64,000 nt of DNA from Adineta steineri. Its lineage: Eukaryota; Rotifera; Eurotatoria; Adinetida; Adinetidae. The DNA is taken from contig CAJNOI010000052.1 of NCBI GenBank assembly GCA_905250115.1, positions 397,551-461,550 on the forward strand, read 5' to 3'. The translations under genes were made by a program, and so were the position numbers. This document shows positions 36,820 through 46,918 of this stretch, one piece after another (position 1 is the stretch's first letter; each line of letters opens with the position of its first letter). The notes beneath the pieces were generated by a model. It had not been told where the DNA came from. It did no database searches and saw nothing but the letters and a program-made list of their open reading frames with translations.

Positions 36820-37923
36820 TTATATGTGTAAGACAACACTGACGCTGTTCGAACCTTCGTTGGCGACAACAATATCAGGTTTGTTATCGTTATTCACATC
36901 TACTACTACTACTGACTGTGGAGATGTGCCAACTGTATAAGTAGTTTGAGTCAGAAATGTGCCATTGCCAACGTTGAGAAGAACACCAATGTTGCTCGAA
37001 CCATAGTTTGCGACAACAATGTCAGGTTTGTTATCGTTATTCACATCGACGACTGCTAGTCCATATGGATTTGTGCCAACTAAGTAAGTACTTTGATTAA
37101 TAAATGTGCCATTGCCTGTATTGAGAAGAACAACGATGTTGTTCGCATTATATAATGTGATGACAATATCGGGTTTATTGTCGCTATTCACATCGACTAT
37201 TGCTACTGCCTGCGGAGATGCGCTAAGTGAGTAAGTAGTTTGAGATGTAAATGTGCCGTTGCCGGGGTTGAGAAGAACACTGATGCTGTTCGAGCCACCG
37301 TTTGGGGTGACAACATCTGGTTTGCTATCATTATTCACATCGAATACTATTGCTGAATGTGGGTAGGAACCAACAGTGTAAGTAGTTTGAGAAAGAAATG
37401 TACCATTGCCTGTGTTGAGAAGAACGCTAAAACTGGCCGAAACATAGTTTGCGACGACAATATCGGATTTGTTATCATTATTCACATCGACTATTACCAC
37501 TGATATTGGATTTGAGCCCACTGCATAAGTAGTTTGAGAAAGAAACGTACCATTGCCGGCATTGAGAAGGACACTGATATTGGCAGAACCATAGTTTACG
37601 ACGGCAATATCAGGTTTATTATCGTGATTCAAATCGGCTACTGCTGCTAAGAATGGAGATGTGCCAACTGTATAAGTAGTTTGATTAAGAAATGTGCCAT
37701 TGCCGGCGTTAAGAAGAACACCCACGTTGTTCGAGCCATAGTTTGCAACGATAATATCAGGTTTGTTATCGTTATTCACATCGACGACTGCCACTCCATA
37801 TGGATTTGTGCCAACTAAGTAAGTAGTTTGACTGAGAAATGTACTGCTGTGATCTATTAAATACAAAAGTTCATGTTTTGCATCGATAGTGACTGCTATA
37901 GGGATAGTATTGAATCGATGCAT
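36820..37923 (-). CDS. FG-GAP/VCBS repeat protein, seven repeats
   Basis: Uninterrupted 367-residue frame from ATG 37923. After a short leader (MHRFNTIPIAVTIDAKHEL) there are seven repeats of about 48 residues. Each has a calcium-binding-like DVNNDNKPDI motif, then V.NYGS.N..VLLN.GNGTF and QTTY. These form beta-propeller blades as in integrin-like FG-GAP and bacterial VCBS proteins, usually extracellular. Repeats 1 and 6 are almost the same (LVGTNPYG, then AVVDVNNDNKPDI), suggesting duplication or conversion. There is no signal peptide in this frame. The PAN and Ser/Thr-rich exons 0.7-1.9 kb upstream on the same strand supply one and end in a splice donor, so this may be the last exon of that gene. 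Confidence 0.85.
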   Translation of the reverse strand: MHRFNTIPIAVTIDAKHELLYLIDHSSTFLSQTTYLVGTNPYGVAVVDVNNDNKPDIIVANYGSNNVGVLLNAGNGTFLNQTTYTVGTSPFLAAVADLNHDNKPDIAVVNYGSANISVLLNAGNGTFLSQTTYAVGSNPISVVIVDVNNDNKSDIVVANYVSASFSVLLNTGNGTFLSQTTYTVGSYPHSAIVFDVNNDSKPDVVTPNGGSNSISVLLNPGNGTFTSQTTYSLSASPQAVAIVDVNSDNKPDIVITLYNANNIVVLLNTGNGTFINQSTYLVGTNPYGLAVVDVNNDNKPDIVVANYGSSNIGVLLNVGNGTFLTQTTYTVGTSPQSVVVVDVNNDNKPDIVVANEGSNSVSVVLHI

Positions 37924-38632
37924 TTTACTCGATTTTTAAGAGTTACTTCATTTGGGACTACAGGGACTGACAGGATCGTATCAGTTTGTATTAAACGATA
38001 TTCGATATTTTGAGGGTGTGGGTGTGATTGTATGAGCCTCTCTTTTGCTTGCACTTGTCACATCCATGCCCTGGTATTGGCGATATAAGAGAAAGAAAAA
38101 TAAGCCTTTTGGGTCGAGTCTAAATGGAGTTTTAACGATGGTAATATCTGCGAAAGTTCAGCTCGCATCTATGTGGGCTTTGTCACCAAGGGTTAAATCA
38201 ACCAAAAGCACACTCTATAAAATGTAAGAGGAGAGAGAATATGATATCAGAAACGAATTCTTTTACGAATTTTCATTGGAAATGGAACTCACAAGAACAC
38301 GAGAAATCGATTAATTACAAAGAATATGATTAGACTCTCCGTTATTGGAATCGAGAATAAGAAAGGGAGAAATGAAGAAGACAGCGTTCGATACACATAT
38401 TTTCATTATAGATCCTTATCTAGTTTTCTGTTATCCAAAGTTTCGAAAACAGATATCGTAACGAACTACCATCAAAGACACGAACTGTCGTAGATTCGTC
38501 TAAAGCGTTTATAGACAGGAAATGTTCTCTAGATGTATATAATCATGTGGAGAACATTGAACAATTGAAGACTGAAAACTTTCGATTAGGAAACTAGAAA
38601 AAATACTTTAAATCATCTCATATATCACTGAC
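37924..38632. other. Interval between VCBS frame and mucin exon
   Basis: Either intergenic or one long intron joining the two features. It contains telomere-like hairpin copy i. No exon seen. Confidence 0.5.
38009..38075. repeat. Telomere-like hairpin, copy i
   Basis: TTTTGAGGGTGTGGGTGTGA arm; loop; GTCACATCCATGCCCTGG. 12 of 15 stem positions pair. Confidence 0.75.
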
Positions 38633-39784
38633 CAGCTATTGTTGATAATGCTGTTGTTGATGTTGATAACGATGTTGATGATGTTGTTGTTGATGTCGAT
38701 GATGAAGTTGATGATGTTGTTGTTGAGGTTGATGATGTTGTTGTTGATGTTGATGATGATGATGAAGTTGAGGATGATGTTGATGTTGATGACGATGTTG
38801 ATGATGTTGTTGTTGATGTCGATGATGAAGTTGAGGATGTTGTTGTTGAGGTTGATGATGTTGTTGATGACGATGTTGATGATGTTGTTGTTGATGTCGA
38901 TGATGAAGTTGAGGATGTTGTTGTTGAGGTTGATGATGTTGTTGATGTTGATGTTGATGATGACGATGACGATGTTGATGATGAAGTTGATGATGTTGAG
39001 GTTGATGATGTTGTTGTTGATGTCGATGATGAAGTTGCGGATGTTGATGTTGAGGTTGATGTTGATGATGTTGTTGAGGATGTTGATAACGATACTGCTG
39101 ATGATGAAGCTGTTGCAGTTAATGTCGTTGTCGTTGATGGCGTGGTTGTTTCTATAGAGAAAAATAGGAGAATGTGATAAACTTGAGAAATCAGAAACAT
39201 CATTTAATCTCGTTTGGTCTGTACACTCTAAAAAAAAGGAGTTTCGAACGAAACCGACCAAAAATGGGTGTTCAAGCATTTAAAAATATGCCGACTGATC
39301 ACGGAAACTCTTAAAAGTTTCCAAAATCCCGAAAACGTTTTTGTAGTCCTTGAAAAGTTACTAGCGACTGTGTTCCCAATACTATTTGTAATATTATAAA
39401 AGCGACGTCGCAAATATATTTTTAGTAATATATGTTTCATTTATACTTACCAAGCGGAATCCGTGTTCCAGTCATGACAATCATAGTGATAGTATCAATA
39501 TCAACCAACATGTTTCCATTCTGATTCTGAATATCATTAAACAATTCACAAGTAGAAGTGGATTGATGAAAACTAAGTGCTTTACATAGACTTCGAGTTA
39601 GACAGGCTATGTGACACTTGAGAATGTTCGGCGCGATAATAGTGATGAATGGTAAACAAGTTGTTGTAGCACATTGGAATTGCTCACCATGTAATACAGA
39701 GACTGTAAATGAGTTTATATCCTGTGTAACTGATTGTACAATAAGCATAAATAGGAGAAACAGACATGTTCTTCTTTCAGTCAT
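38633..39784 (-). CDS. Secreted protein: signal peptide, PAN/apple-like domain, Ser/Thr mucin tract
   Basis: ATG 39784 begins MTERRTCLFLLFMLIVQSVT, a clear signal peptide. A Cys-rich domain follows: CATTTCLPFITIIAPNILKC, HIACLTRSLCKALSFHQSTS, TCELFND. That spacing of cysteines resembles PAN/apple domains. The exon ends PLG at a GTAAGT donor (39448). The next exon, from about 39154, continues ETTTPSTTTTLTATASSSA in frame. It is then almost only Ser and Thr for about 150 residues, a likely O-glycosylated stalk, and ends at a GTCAGT donor (38633/38632). The downstream partner is not certain; the VCBS frame at 36820-37923 is the best candidate. If so, the product is a secreted PAN-mucin-propeller protein of about 650 residues. 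Confidence 0.65.
38640..39130. repeat. Coding minisatellite, GATGTTGTTGTTGATGTCGA-type
   Basis: About 490 bp built from GATGTTGTT, GATGATGAA and GAGGTTGATGATGTT modules in irregular order. On the minus strand it encodes the Ser/Thr tract. Because units are multiples of 3 bp and free of stops, long spurious frames also exist in other frames. Confidence 0.9.
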
Positions 39785-39937
39785 CAGGTAACACAGCTTG
39801 TAGTTAGAAAAATAAATTTTAACTCACAATGAAATACACTGTAATGACGGAGCATTAAATACCGTTTCATTTTCAGTGTTTTTCTCTCACCTTTTACGCA
39901 TCAAACATTTTGTTTATTCCATCAGTATGATGAAAAA

Positions 39938-40065
39938 GTGAGTCCTGACTTCCACCTCCTTTTTTTTGAGAGCTGTCCGATCTAATTTCATTTTGAAAAA
40001 AGGAATCTTGACTTCTACCTCCTTTTTTTTCAGAACTTTCTAATCTAATTGCATTTCGAAAATGA
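39938..40065. repeat. Two imperfect 64-bp tandem copies
   Basis: Copy 1 has CCTGACTTCCACCTCCTTTT and GATCTAATTTCATTTTGAAA. Copy 2 has CTTGACTTCTACCTCCTTTT and TAATCTAATTGCATTTCGAA. Function unknown. Confidence 0.75.
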
Positions 40066-40753
40066 TGAATCACTTTTGCTTGTTATTCAAAGGAAAATCA
40101 AATGTTCAGAAAGATGATTATTTTTTCTTCGTGTATATTCACTTTCAAAAAACAAAAATACGCATATTTTGAGCTTTTGGTTTATGTGGAAGATGAAAAA
40201 TACATAAAGGCAACAAATTAAAAAGATTAAAGTTGAAAAGACAAAACCTAAACATTGAACTGTAAGTAAAAATAGTTTAGCGGCACAGATAAATATGTCA
40301 TTGTTAACGTAAAGAGCGTTTTAGATGATTTGATAGAAATAGTTTTTTAGTATTTCATATTAACTTCAATAATTCTTTATCACAGAAAAAGATCAGACAT
40401 CTTTTCCTTCTAGTAAAAACCATCAGTCTAATAATATGGTATCTTCTCTCTTTTTTCATTCTGTGTTGCTATATTATGAAATGAATTTATAAGGAGAAGT
40501 TATTTTAAAAGAAACTATGGAGACAGACAGTTTGTAAAAGGATGTACATTTGTTATAATAGAAATAATGTAAGTGCATTGTGTAATTACAAAATATATGT
40601 GTGTGTGTGTTGTGAAAAAATGATGGTAACACATAGAAACTTGATGAGATTGGAAAAACTAACAACAATGTTGATTATGTTGCTTTTCACATGATTAAGC
40701 CTTTATACTATATGATTCAAGTGCTTGTTGATAATCATCTTTATGTCGAAAAA

Positions 40754-40801
40754 CAAGTGTGAGTGTGAATATTCTCGTCATCCCAAATTCACCTACATCT
40801 A
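40754..40801. repeat. Telomere-like hairpin, copy j (weak)
   Basis: AAGTGTGAGTGTGAATATTC then CATCCCAAATTCACCTACAT. Only short pairing; probably a decayed copy. Confidence 0.45.
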
Positions 40802-40847
40802 TATATTCAAACGACCTTTTCAATAATTGAATAAATATATCCGTAAC

Positions 40848-40923
40848 GATGGGTGGATAAAAGTGTATGGGTTTTGGTGTTGTGTTCTTCTTCTTTCCAC
40901 ACCCACACCCACCCTCAAGATGT
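40848..40923. repeat. Telomere-like hairpin, copy k
   Basis: GATGGGTGGATAAAAGTGTA then TGGGTTTTGGTGTTGTG; loop; CCACACCCACACCCACCCTC then AAGATG. The right arm is nearly pure telomere-like repeat and keeps the family terminus. Confidence 0.75.
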
Positions 40924-41311
40924 CGATGCTAGTGTGGTATTTATATGGTGAAATATAACAATAATAGACTGTAATAATGATTAGTCAAGATACGAAGAAT
41001 GACTTTTTTTTCTTTTCTGACAAACGCACTTCAAATAGTAATCGATTCAAACAATGAGAGGAACACATATGACCATATATCAGTCGGCTGAAAATCACTT
41101 AATGAATGTAGTAACAAGGAAATATATGATCTTTTTGAAAAGAAAAGAAACATAGAGATAATAAATTAAACTTTAAGTAAAATATCGATGAATTTTTTCT
41201 ACTTATTTAATTATATCTGTTTAATTTGCAAATAATTTCTCTACATTCTATTAATATAATAGTAGTCATATAATGATCAAATGTTTAAGTATCAAAAACT
41301 CTCTTTTTTTT

Positions 41312-41411
41312 NNNNNNNNNNNNNNNNNNNNNNNNNNNNNNNNNNNNNNNNNNNNNNNNNNNNNNNNNNNNNNNNNNNNNNNNNNNNNNNNNNNNNNNNN
41401 NNNNNNNNNNN
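41312..41411. other. Assembly gap, 100 N
   Basis: A round 100-N run marks a scaffold join of unknown size inside a partial gene and close to the telomere-like array. The local order of sequence is less secure here. Confidence 0.98.
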
Positions 41412-41680
41412 ATTATAAGTTTTATTGATAACTAATGGTTCATGTTCTTGAATATTTAATTGTTGAGTAACATTTGATGTTCCTGAAATAAGATTTTCCA
41501 ATTTCAAATAGATTTAAAATGCTATATCTTACCATTTTGAAATGGACTTTTATTATTTGATATTAAAGGAGTTTGTTGTCCAGAATTACTATTCCATAAT
41601 GGTTTATTGGACTGTGGTGTTCCATTTAGTTCATTTGTACTTGAATGTGTACTATCAGCTGTCATTGGTTTAAATCTTGG
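41412..41680 (-). pseudogene. Partial gene fragment between telomere-like array and gap
   Basis: Two exon-like pieces on the minus strand. The first reads FKPMTADSTHSSTNELNG then TPQSNKPLWNSNSGQQTP and ends at a GTAAGA donor near 41533. After a normal-looking short intron the second reads TSNVTQQLNIQEHEPLVINK up to the N gap. The polar, low-complexity composition gives no family. Its upstream side touches the C-rich array directly at CCCACACCCAAG. Either the array lies in an intron (AAG acceptor) or the gene was broken there. It may be an intact gene hidden by the gap. Confidence 0.4.
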
Positions 41681-41898
41681 GTGTGGGGTGGCTGTGGGTG
41701 TGGGTGAGTTCTTTCTGTTTGACACATCGACACCCACACCCACACCCACACCCCACCCACACCCACACACCCCACCCACACCCTACCCACACACCCCACC
41801 CACACCCCACCCACACCCACACACCCCACCCACACCCACACACCCCACCCACACCCACACCCACACATCCCACCCACACCCCACCCACACCCACACCC
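41679..41898. repeat. Interstitial telomere-like array with inverted arm, copy l
   Basis: A G-rich arm GGGTGTGGGGTGGCTGTGGG then TGTGGGTGAG (41679-41708), a 21-nt spacer, then about 170 bp of CCCACA/CCCACACACC units (41730-41898). Reversed, the long arm is TGTGGG/GTGTGGG repeats. The published bdelloid telomere repeat is TGTGGG. The layout is the same as in the short hairpins, with the C arm expanded. Confidence 0.85.
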
Positions 41899-42752
41899 TG
41901 TCTTATCTTTTATTGTTTTCTTTTTGGTCTGTTTGCCACATGGAAAGGAGCAACGAATGATCTGGTAAGAAGAATGAACGGAGTTTTATAGCATTTATAA
42001 ACAGATTCTCGTTGATGAAGACGGTAGTCAAGTTACTTTTTCTCTTGATGGGACAAAACTTAGTTTATGATTTTGAAGAGAGTCTCCAATAGGGTAATAA
42101 AAAGGTAAATGACGCACATTTTTTTGGCAGAAAAGTGGTTAAAAATCTAATCATATTCAGTGAAAATCTTTATCGGAAATTGTTCGTCACGCCTAGATTT
42201 ATATTGAATATCCGTATAAAGGGTGAGTATATACGTCAAAATTAGTGACTTTTCATTACTCTCAGTAGACATAAAAGGAAAAAGGTGATGCTTTTGTATA
42301 CTAAAAAAGCTTGTTTGCTAAGCAATAAACCATTTTGAAAGTATTACGCCCTCGTCACTTTATTTTTTACGCGTTTTAACGTGCACTTGTCACAAATAGT
42401 GTTGATACTTCACATAGAGATTCATAGTTCATACTATTTAATGATCCCGTATATGTCTGTCTTCTATCATTAAAAACTGTTTTCAGATAAACATGACTAA
42501 CATTCACAACATCGAAGTGTTTTTGTGTTTGAATAGTATCATTATTTTTTATGGTTCTCATTTTTTTTCTCTTTTTTATTTTTATTGAATAGTCTGCATC
42601 CAATGACTATCAAATATATAATGTATGAGTTATATACCTTTTTTGTTGTTATTTACTCTTAGACATTATCTTCGATTTTATGTTAGTATATAATATCGAT
42701 CATTCTAGATATTTTATCGTATATCTGTTTGAACAACGATAATACAAAAACG
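41899..42752. other. Intergenic, no gene recognised
   Basis: 850 bp between the telomere-like array and the TRAF-type zinc-finger gene. Unique AT-rich sequence with the presumed promoter of the downstream gene. Confidence 0.5.
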
Positions 42753-43382
42753 ATGTATAGATGCAGATGTAGTAAACAATTTTATAATCAAATCGATTTA
42801 GATGATCATAAAGTAACGATATATTGCGACTATCCTCATTTTATAAGAGATTTTTCATTTAGAAAAATTGTAAAGATCGATGTTTTATTTGTGAATTATG
42901 TAATGAAAATGTGCCATCATATGATATGACTTATCATTTAAATCAATGTGGTAATAAAACAATAAAATGTTCCAAATGTCAAAACTATATTCGACGCGCA
43001 ATTTATAATTATCACTTGGATAATAATTGTACTGATTTGGATGAAGATGAAAATATTTTCACTAAAAAAGATATTAAATATAGACATGTTGGGAATTCGA
43101 ACTCTGTTGAACCAGAACAAAATTTTAAAGGTTAGTATTAGTTTTTAATTATTATTTTACTATTTTATTTCTAGAAAATATTTTTACTAATAATAATACA
43201 CAAATAGATGCTCATATATTTATTCCATGTCAGTTTTGTAACGAACAAATAGAAATATCTTCATATTATATTCATTCGGTAGTCAACATTATTCTAAATT
43301 GTTTCATGTTTTAATGCAGCTTTTAATATTTTAGCTCGACTGTTCTCAAAATCAAAGTCATCGTGAACTAAACTGCGCATAG
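42753..43382 (+). CDS. TRAF-type zinc-finger protein (XAF1/TRAFD1-like)
   Basis: First supported ATG 42753 (MYRCRCSKQFYNQIDLDDHK). Splicing at GTAACG / TTCATTTAG joins to KNCKDRCFICELCNENVPSY then DMTYHLNQCGNKTIKCSKCQ and NYIRRAIYNYHLDNNC, two TRAF-like C2HC fingers. A further exon has IPCQFCNEQIEISSYYIHS, and the last gives LDCSQNQSHRELNCA with the stop at 43382. The spacing C-x2-C...H-x3-C repeated three times is that of XAF1/TRAFD1, negative regulators in innate signalling. At about 165 residues it is shorter than those proteins. A 5' exon may be missing because the first finger starts right at the ATG. Confidence 0.7.
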
Positions 43383-44381
43383 TAAATTCTTCTTTCTTAT
43401 ATTAAAAACATTGATTCTTTTGTGATGTGTAGCCCTTTGATCAATTCTAATACGTATGAAAAGGTAATTCATAAATTTTTATGCACGAACGATTTGACTT
43501 ATAAGTTTTCCTGTGATGGCTTACCCAGCATTGCTATATCCAAATCTTAGAAATCAGAGGTTTTTCATCAAAAAAACAGAAATAGATCAGAAGACTTTCT
43601 TTACAAAATCAGGAGGAAAATCAGGAACCTTTATCTCGAAACCAGAAGAAAAATACGATATTGTTACGTATATTATTTGTGGAAAAGCAAGGCTTTTCAT
43701 CCTCAGATATTTATAATTTTGATTTTTAATAAACAAGCAATGAAAAAGTCTGTCTTAGTGAACGAAACAAGGAAAAAAGATAGATAATTACATAGTTCAT
43801 TTTACTGGTCTTTTGAGAGCTGCTTGTTGAAACATATAAACAAAACAGATATAAATGGTTTTTAAGAAACTGCCAAAGAATTAAAACAGAACAGAGTACA
43901 CCGTTTCCTACGTCTTTTTTGATATTGTTGTTTCACGATTGTATTTTTCTTGTGAGTGAATTGGTCTTAACAGTTCTTCACTATTTCAAAGATTTTTTTA
44001 TTTTAATTTTGAACTCGACATCCACTAGGATCATTTTTCATTCTATTCCTGTTATCATTTCATCAAAATTTTGTGTGACTGAGACTTGACTCATAATCAG
44101 TTTTTTAAACTCATTATTTATCGGTCTATATCAGCACTGGAAACGGATCGGTTATAAAAAAAATCAATTGGCCCGTAGAGATAGAAATTTTCGGGTTGAA
44201 ATTTTTCAAAAGCCTTCTTTGTCGATCCTGTTTCTGGCCATAAAAAACTAAGATAACGCATAAATTTCTGGTAGAGTTGGTAAAAAAGAGGACAAAGCAC
44301 AGTTTATTTAATTATTTGTTGTGAGGTTCACTCGAAAAAGATGGTTTTTGTTGAATGTCTCATACATGTTTTCCGAAACTA

Positions 44382-44603
44382 CACCCTCGCACAAAAGTCT
44401 TATCTCTCTTCGTTTTTTTGCTATCATACTTTGTATAGAATTTATTGCCGAGTAGAGATATGATTTGAGAGTTTTATTTTAGTATGATATGCAGATCACA
44501 ATACAATAAAACTCTTAGGTTATATCTATACTCAGCAATAAATTTTATACAAAGTATGATAACACAGAAATAAAGAGGGAGGAAAGACTTTTGTTCACGA
44601 GTG
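44382..44603. mobile_element. Palindromic MITE with TA flanks (Tc1/mariner-like)
   Basis: 222-bp element flanked by TA on both sides. Left end CACCCTCGCACAAAAGTCTT; the right end reversed is CACTCGTGAACAAAAGTCTT. Pairing continues inward: ATCATACTTTGTATAGAATT with the reverse complement of AATTTTATACAAAGTATGAT, and GAGAGTTTTATT with AATAAAACTC. Nearly the whole element is one long inverted repeat with a loop of about 30 nt near 44490. Confidence 0.85.
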
Positions 44604-45175
44604 TATCTCATATTTGGGTCTATTTTTCTATAAAAATTGTTTTTCAAAAGAGTTCGGGATTTTTTTGCCGGTTTTTCTTGTCTGTTTCATCGGAATTTTT
44701 TCCGTACAACATGTGATTTCAATAGGTCAGATTACTGACCAGACTCGTTTACCATTTCGCAACTGACTTTCAGCACTGATCCTTATTATATCGCAAAAAA
44801 TCAGTATTCTTGGAGACAAAAGCTAAAGACGATTAAAATACTCGAAAGAAGTCGCAATCTTCGAAATGTTTCATTTTACAAAAAATATAGAAGTATCATA
44901 TAAATACACAGTATGAAATCGAGCTTTGTGAATTAGAACTTGTAATTTTTCAAAAATCAAATCGTAGTATGCGATCAGACTTTTGGCAATTAGGTTTTAC
45001 CTTCTGGAAGGTCAAAAAATTGAATATGATGCTGGTTTTCCATCGCTTGGATTGCTACTACATATATCTAGCTGTGATAATCCTCTTCTTTTTCTCATTT
45101 TCTATGCATTGAGTGGCGTTAGTATTCAGATAATCCACCTCCGCCCCCTCCCTCATTATCAGAAGCTCCCATGAA

Positions 45176-45535
45176 CTTCTAATATGTCCACCACCTGAAG
45201 CTTTGAAGGAGGGCTTCTATTAAGCCCTAAAACATTTTCATAGACTGACTACAACAACGACTCGAAAGATTTCTGCAGATTTCCAAGGTTTTATGAGTTT
45301 TCAGAAGATTTTTAGCGATATTTTTAGATTTTAGCACATCTAAATTGGAAAAAGTGAAATTTTTACCTTAAATTCGAAAAGTTTTAGCGGTTTTAGCAAG
45401 AAAATTCGGGAGAAAATTTTAAAAATGCGAATATGTTTTTGGAAAAATCAGAGAGCTTGTAATACGTCATACAAATTGCTCATCTCAGGGGAGAAACTTC
45501 TAATATGGTAGGGGCTTCTATTACGGGAGGAGTTT
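45176..45535. repeat. Unexplained repeated motif block
   Basis: CTTCTAATATG and GGGCTTCTATTA occur near 45176-45225 and again near 45490-45520, framing about 300 bp. The first flank has CCTCCGCCCCCTCCCTC just before it. It could be the two ends of a degraded transposon. Confidence 0.4.
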
Positions 45536-45658
45536 TAAGAAAAGAATTGAAATCAAGAAAAATCAGCAGAAACTCCTAAAAATCAGGAGTCTCCTGGTCA
45601 AATAAGGGGGTTTGACAGTTCTGGGCTTACGGCACACTCACAATTGAACTCCATATAG

Positions 45659-46843
45659 CATAGTCCCCTACACTTGAGGCTCTTGTTGTTAGTGTCAGCC
45701 TTACTTGTACTTATCCTCACTTTCACCATCATCCTCACATTGTCGAGAGGCGCAGATGTCGGGATTCAACTGTCGCGTCATCGTCGCTTACATAGTCGTA
45801 CAGATTTCTATCAGGTATAAGCGGAGAAATCTAGAACTAAAATGTTATTTTTATAGGACGTTGATTCAAAACCAAGACCAGATGAAGAATCGAATGAGAA
45901 ACATTCAGATACAACATTAACTAATTTAGAAAGTGCTAAATCATTGAGCAAAGAAAATTCGGTATCACTTTTATATGAAAAAACAGCTGTTGTTCAAGAT
46001 GAATTATGTAAAAAATATTATGTACCTGAAGTGAATCATGTAACGGATAAAATTCAATTTAATATCATTTTAACTGGTTCACCACGTGTTGGAAAAAGTC
46101 AATTGATTAATGCATTAAGCAATGGAGAAATAAAAGCAAAAACAAGTCCTAGTCTTAATTCATGTACTACAGAAGTTCAATGCTATACGCTGGAAGATAA
46201 TCAAAAACGAACTCCAGGTATTAAACCATTTCGAATTAATTTTTATGATACACCTGGTATTGAATCATGGACTAATGAACAGGGTCAATCGACAATGTTA
46301 AAATTTATTGAAGAAAAAGATCCTGTTTGTCTTATGTTTTGTGCATCACCTGGTACATTTGCTGATCTAAAACAACTTCGACCAGTTCTTGATTATTGTC
46401 AAACAAAACAAATATTTTGTGCACTTGTCTGTACAAATATGTGGTCAAGTCCAGCTCGAAAAGTAGTTATTGAAGAATTTGAAAAAGAACTTTTAAGATT
46501 TGGTAAACCCACTGAAAGATTATTTCAACAGCAACATACTCAAAAATCTCATAAAGTAACAATTTTTGGCAATAGTGCTCTTTGTACAATGGTTAATTCA
46601 ATTGAATATGATGATCCAGAATTAGCATCGGTAATAAAACCAGTTCAAGGTGTTGATGAACTTATTCATTGTATTATGAGCACACTTGATCATGAAAAAT
46701 TACTTGGTTGGTGTAATGCTGTACTTTATCGACGAAGTTTTTGGGAAAAAATGAGTCAGAAAGTTGATGGATTTTTTTCATTACATTTACCAATCTTAAT
46801 CGAACGGATTTTCGACATGGAGAGGAAATTGAAGTTAACATGA
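45659..46843 (+). CDS. P-loop GTPase paralogue 1, with N-terminal membrane segment
   Basis: The G-domain exon 45857-46843 is preceded by exon 45659-45814, which joins in phase (FYQ / DVDSKPRPDEES). The upstream exon encodes a strong hydrophobic stretch (LLLLVSALLVLILTFTIILT). A true start lies in a further 5' exon that I could not place. G motifs: P-loop GSPRVGKSQ, G3 DTPGIESW, a G4-position CALVCTNMW (no classical NKxD), G5-like NSALCTMVNS. The C-terminal motif WCNAVLYRRSFWEKM is shared by all three copies. General fold: TRAFAC/MMR_HSR1-like or AIG1/GIMAP-like GTPase. The family is not recognised with confidence. It ends 75 bp before paralogue 2. Confidence 0.75.
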
Positions 46844-46918
46844 TTTTACGTTTATTTGATAAATTTAAAAAATAAAATAAAATATTAATTTTTTTGTCTT
46901 TCTAGATAAGATTTAATT

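Larger units (their letters stand above)
39785..41291. other. Intergenic with tandem duplication and two hairpins
   Basis: 1.5 kb without a gene. It contains a 64-bp tandem duplication (39938-40065), telomere-like hairpin copies j and k, and a (GT)n tract near 40600. Confidence 0.55.
43383..45658. other. Long intergenic, element-rich
   Basis: 2.3 kb without a gene. It contains a Tc1/mariner-type MITE (44382-44603) and a block with repeated CTTCTAATATG / GGGCTTCTATTA motifs (45176-45535). The rest is unique. Confidence 0.55.

Noticed and set aside
38608..39279. Asn/Ile-rich and Met/Leu-rich frames over the mucin minisatellite
   Set aside because: They are shadows of the Ser/Thr coding frame. 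Only that frame joins the PAN exon through good splice sites.
41607..41991. Long His/Pro/Thr- and Gly/Val-rich frames across the telomere-like array
   Set aside because: They are a by-product of the stop-free CCCACA repeat and occur in several frames on both strands; composition is that of the repeat.
43513..43716. Short frame after the TRAF-type gene
   Set aside because: No ATG-context, domain or splice support; composition like intergenic DNA.
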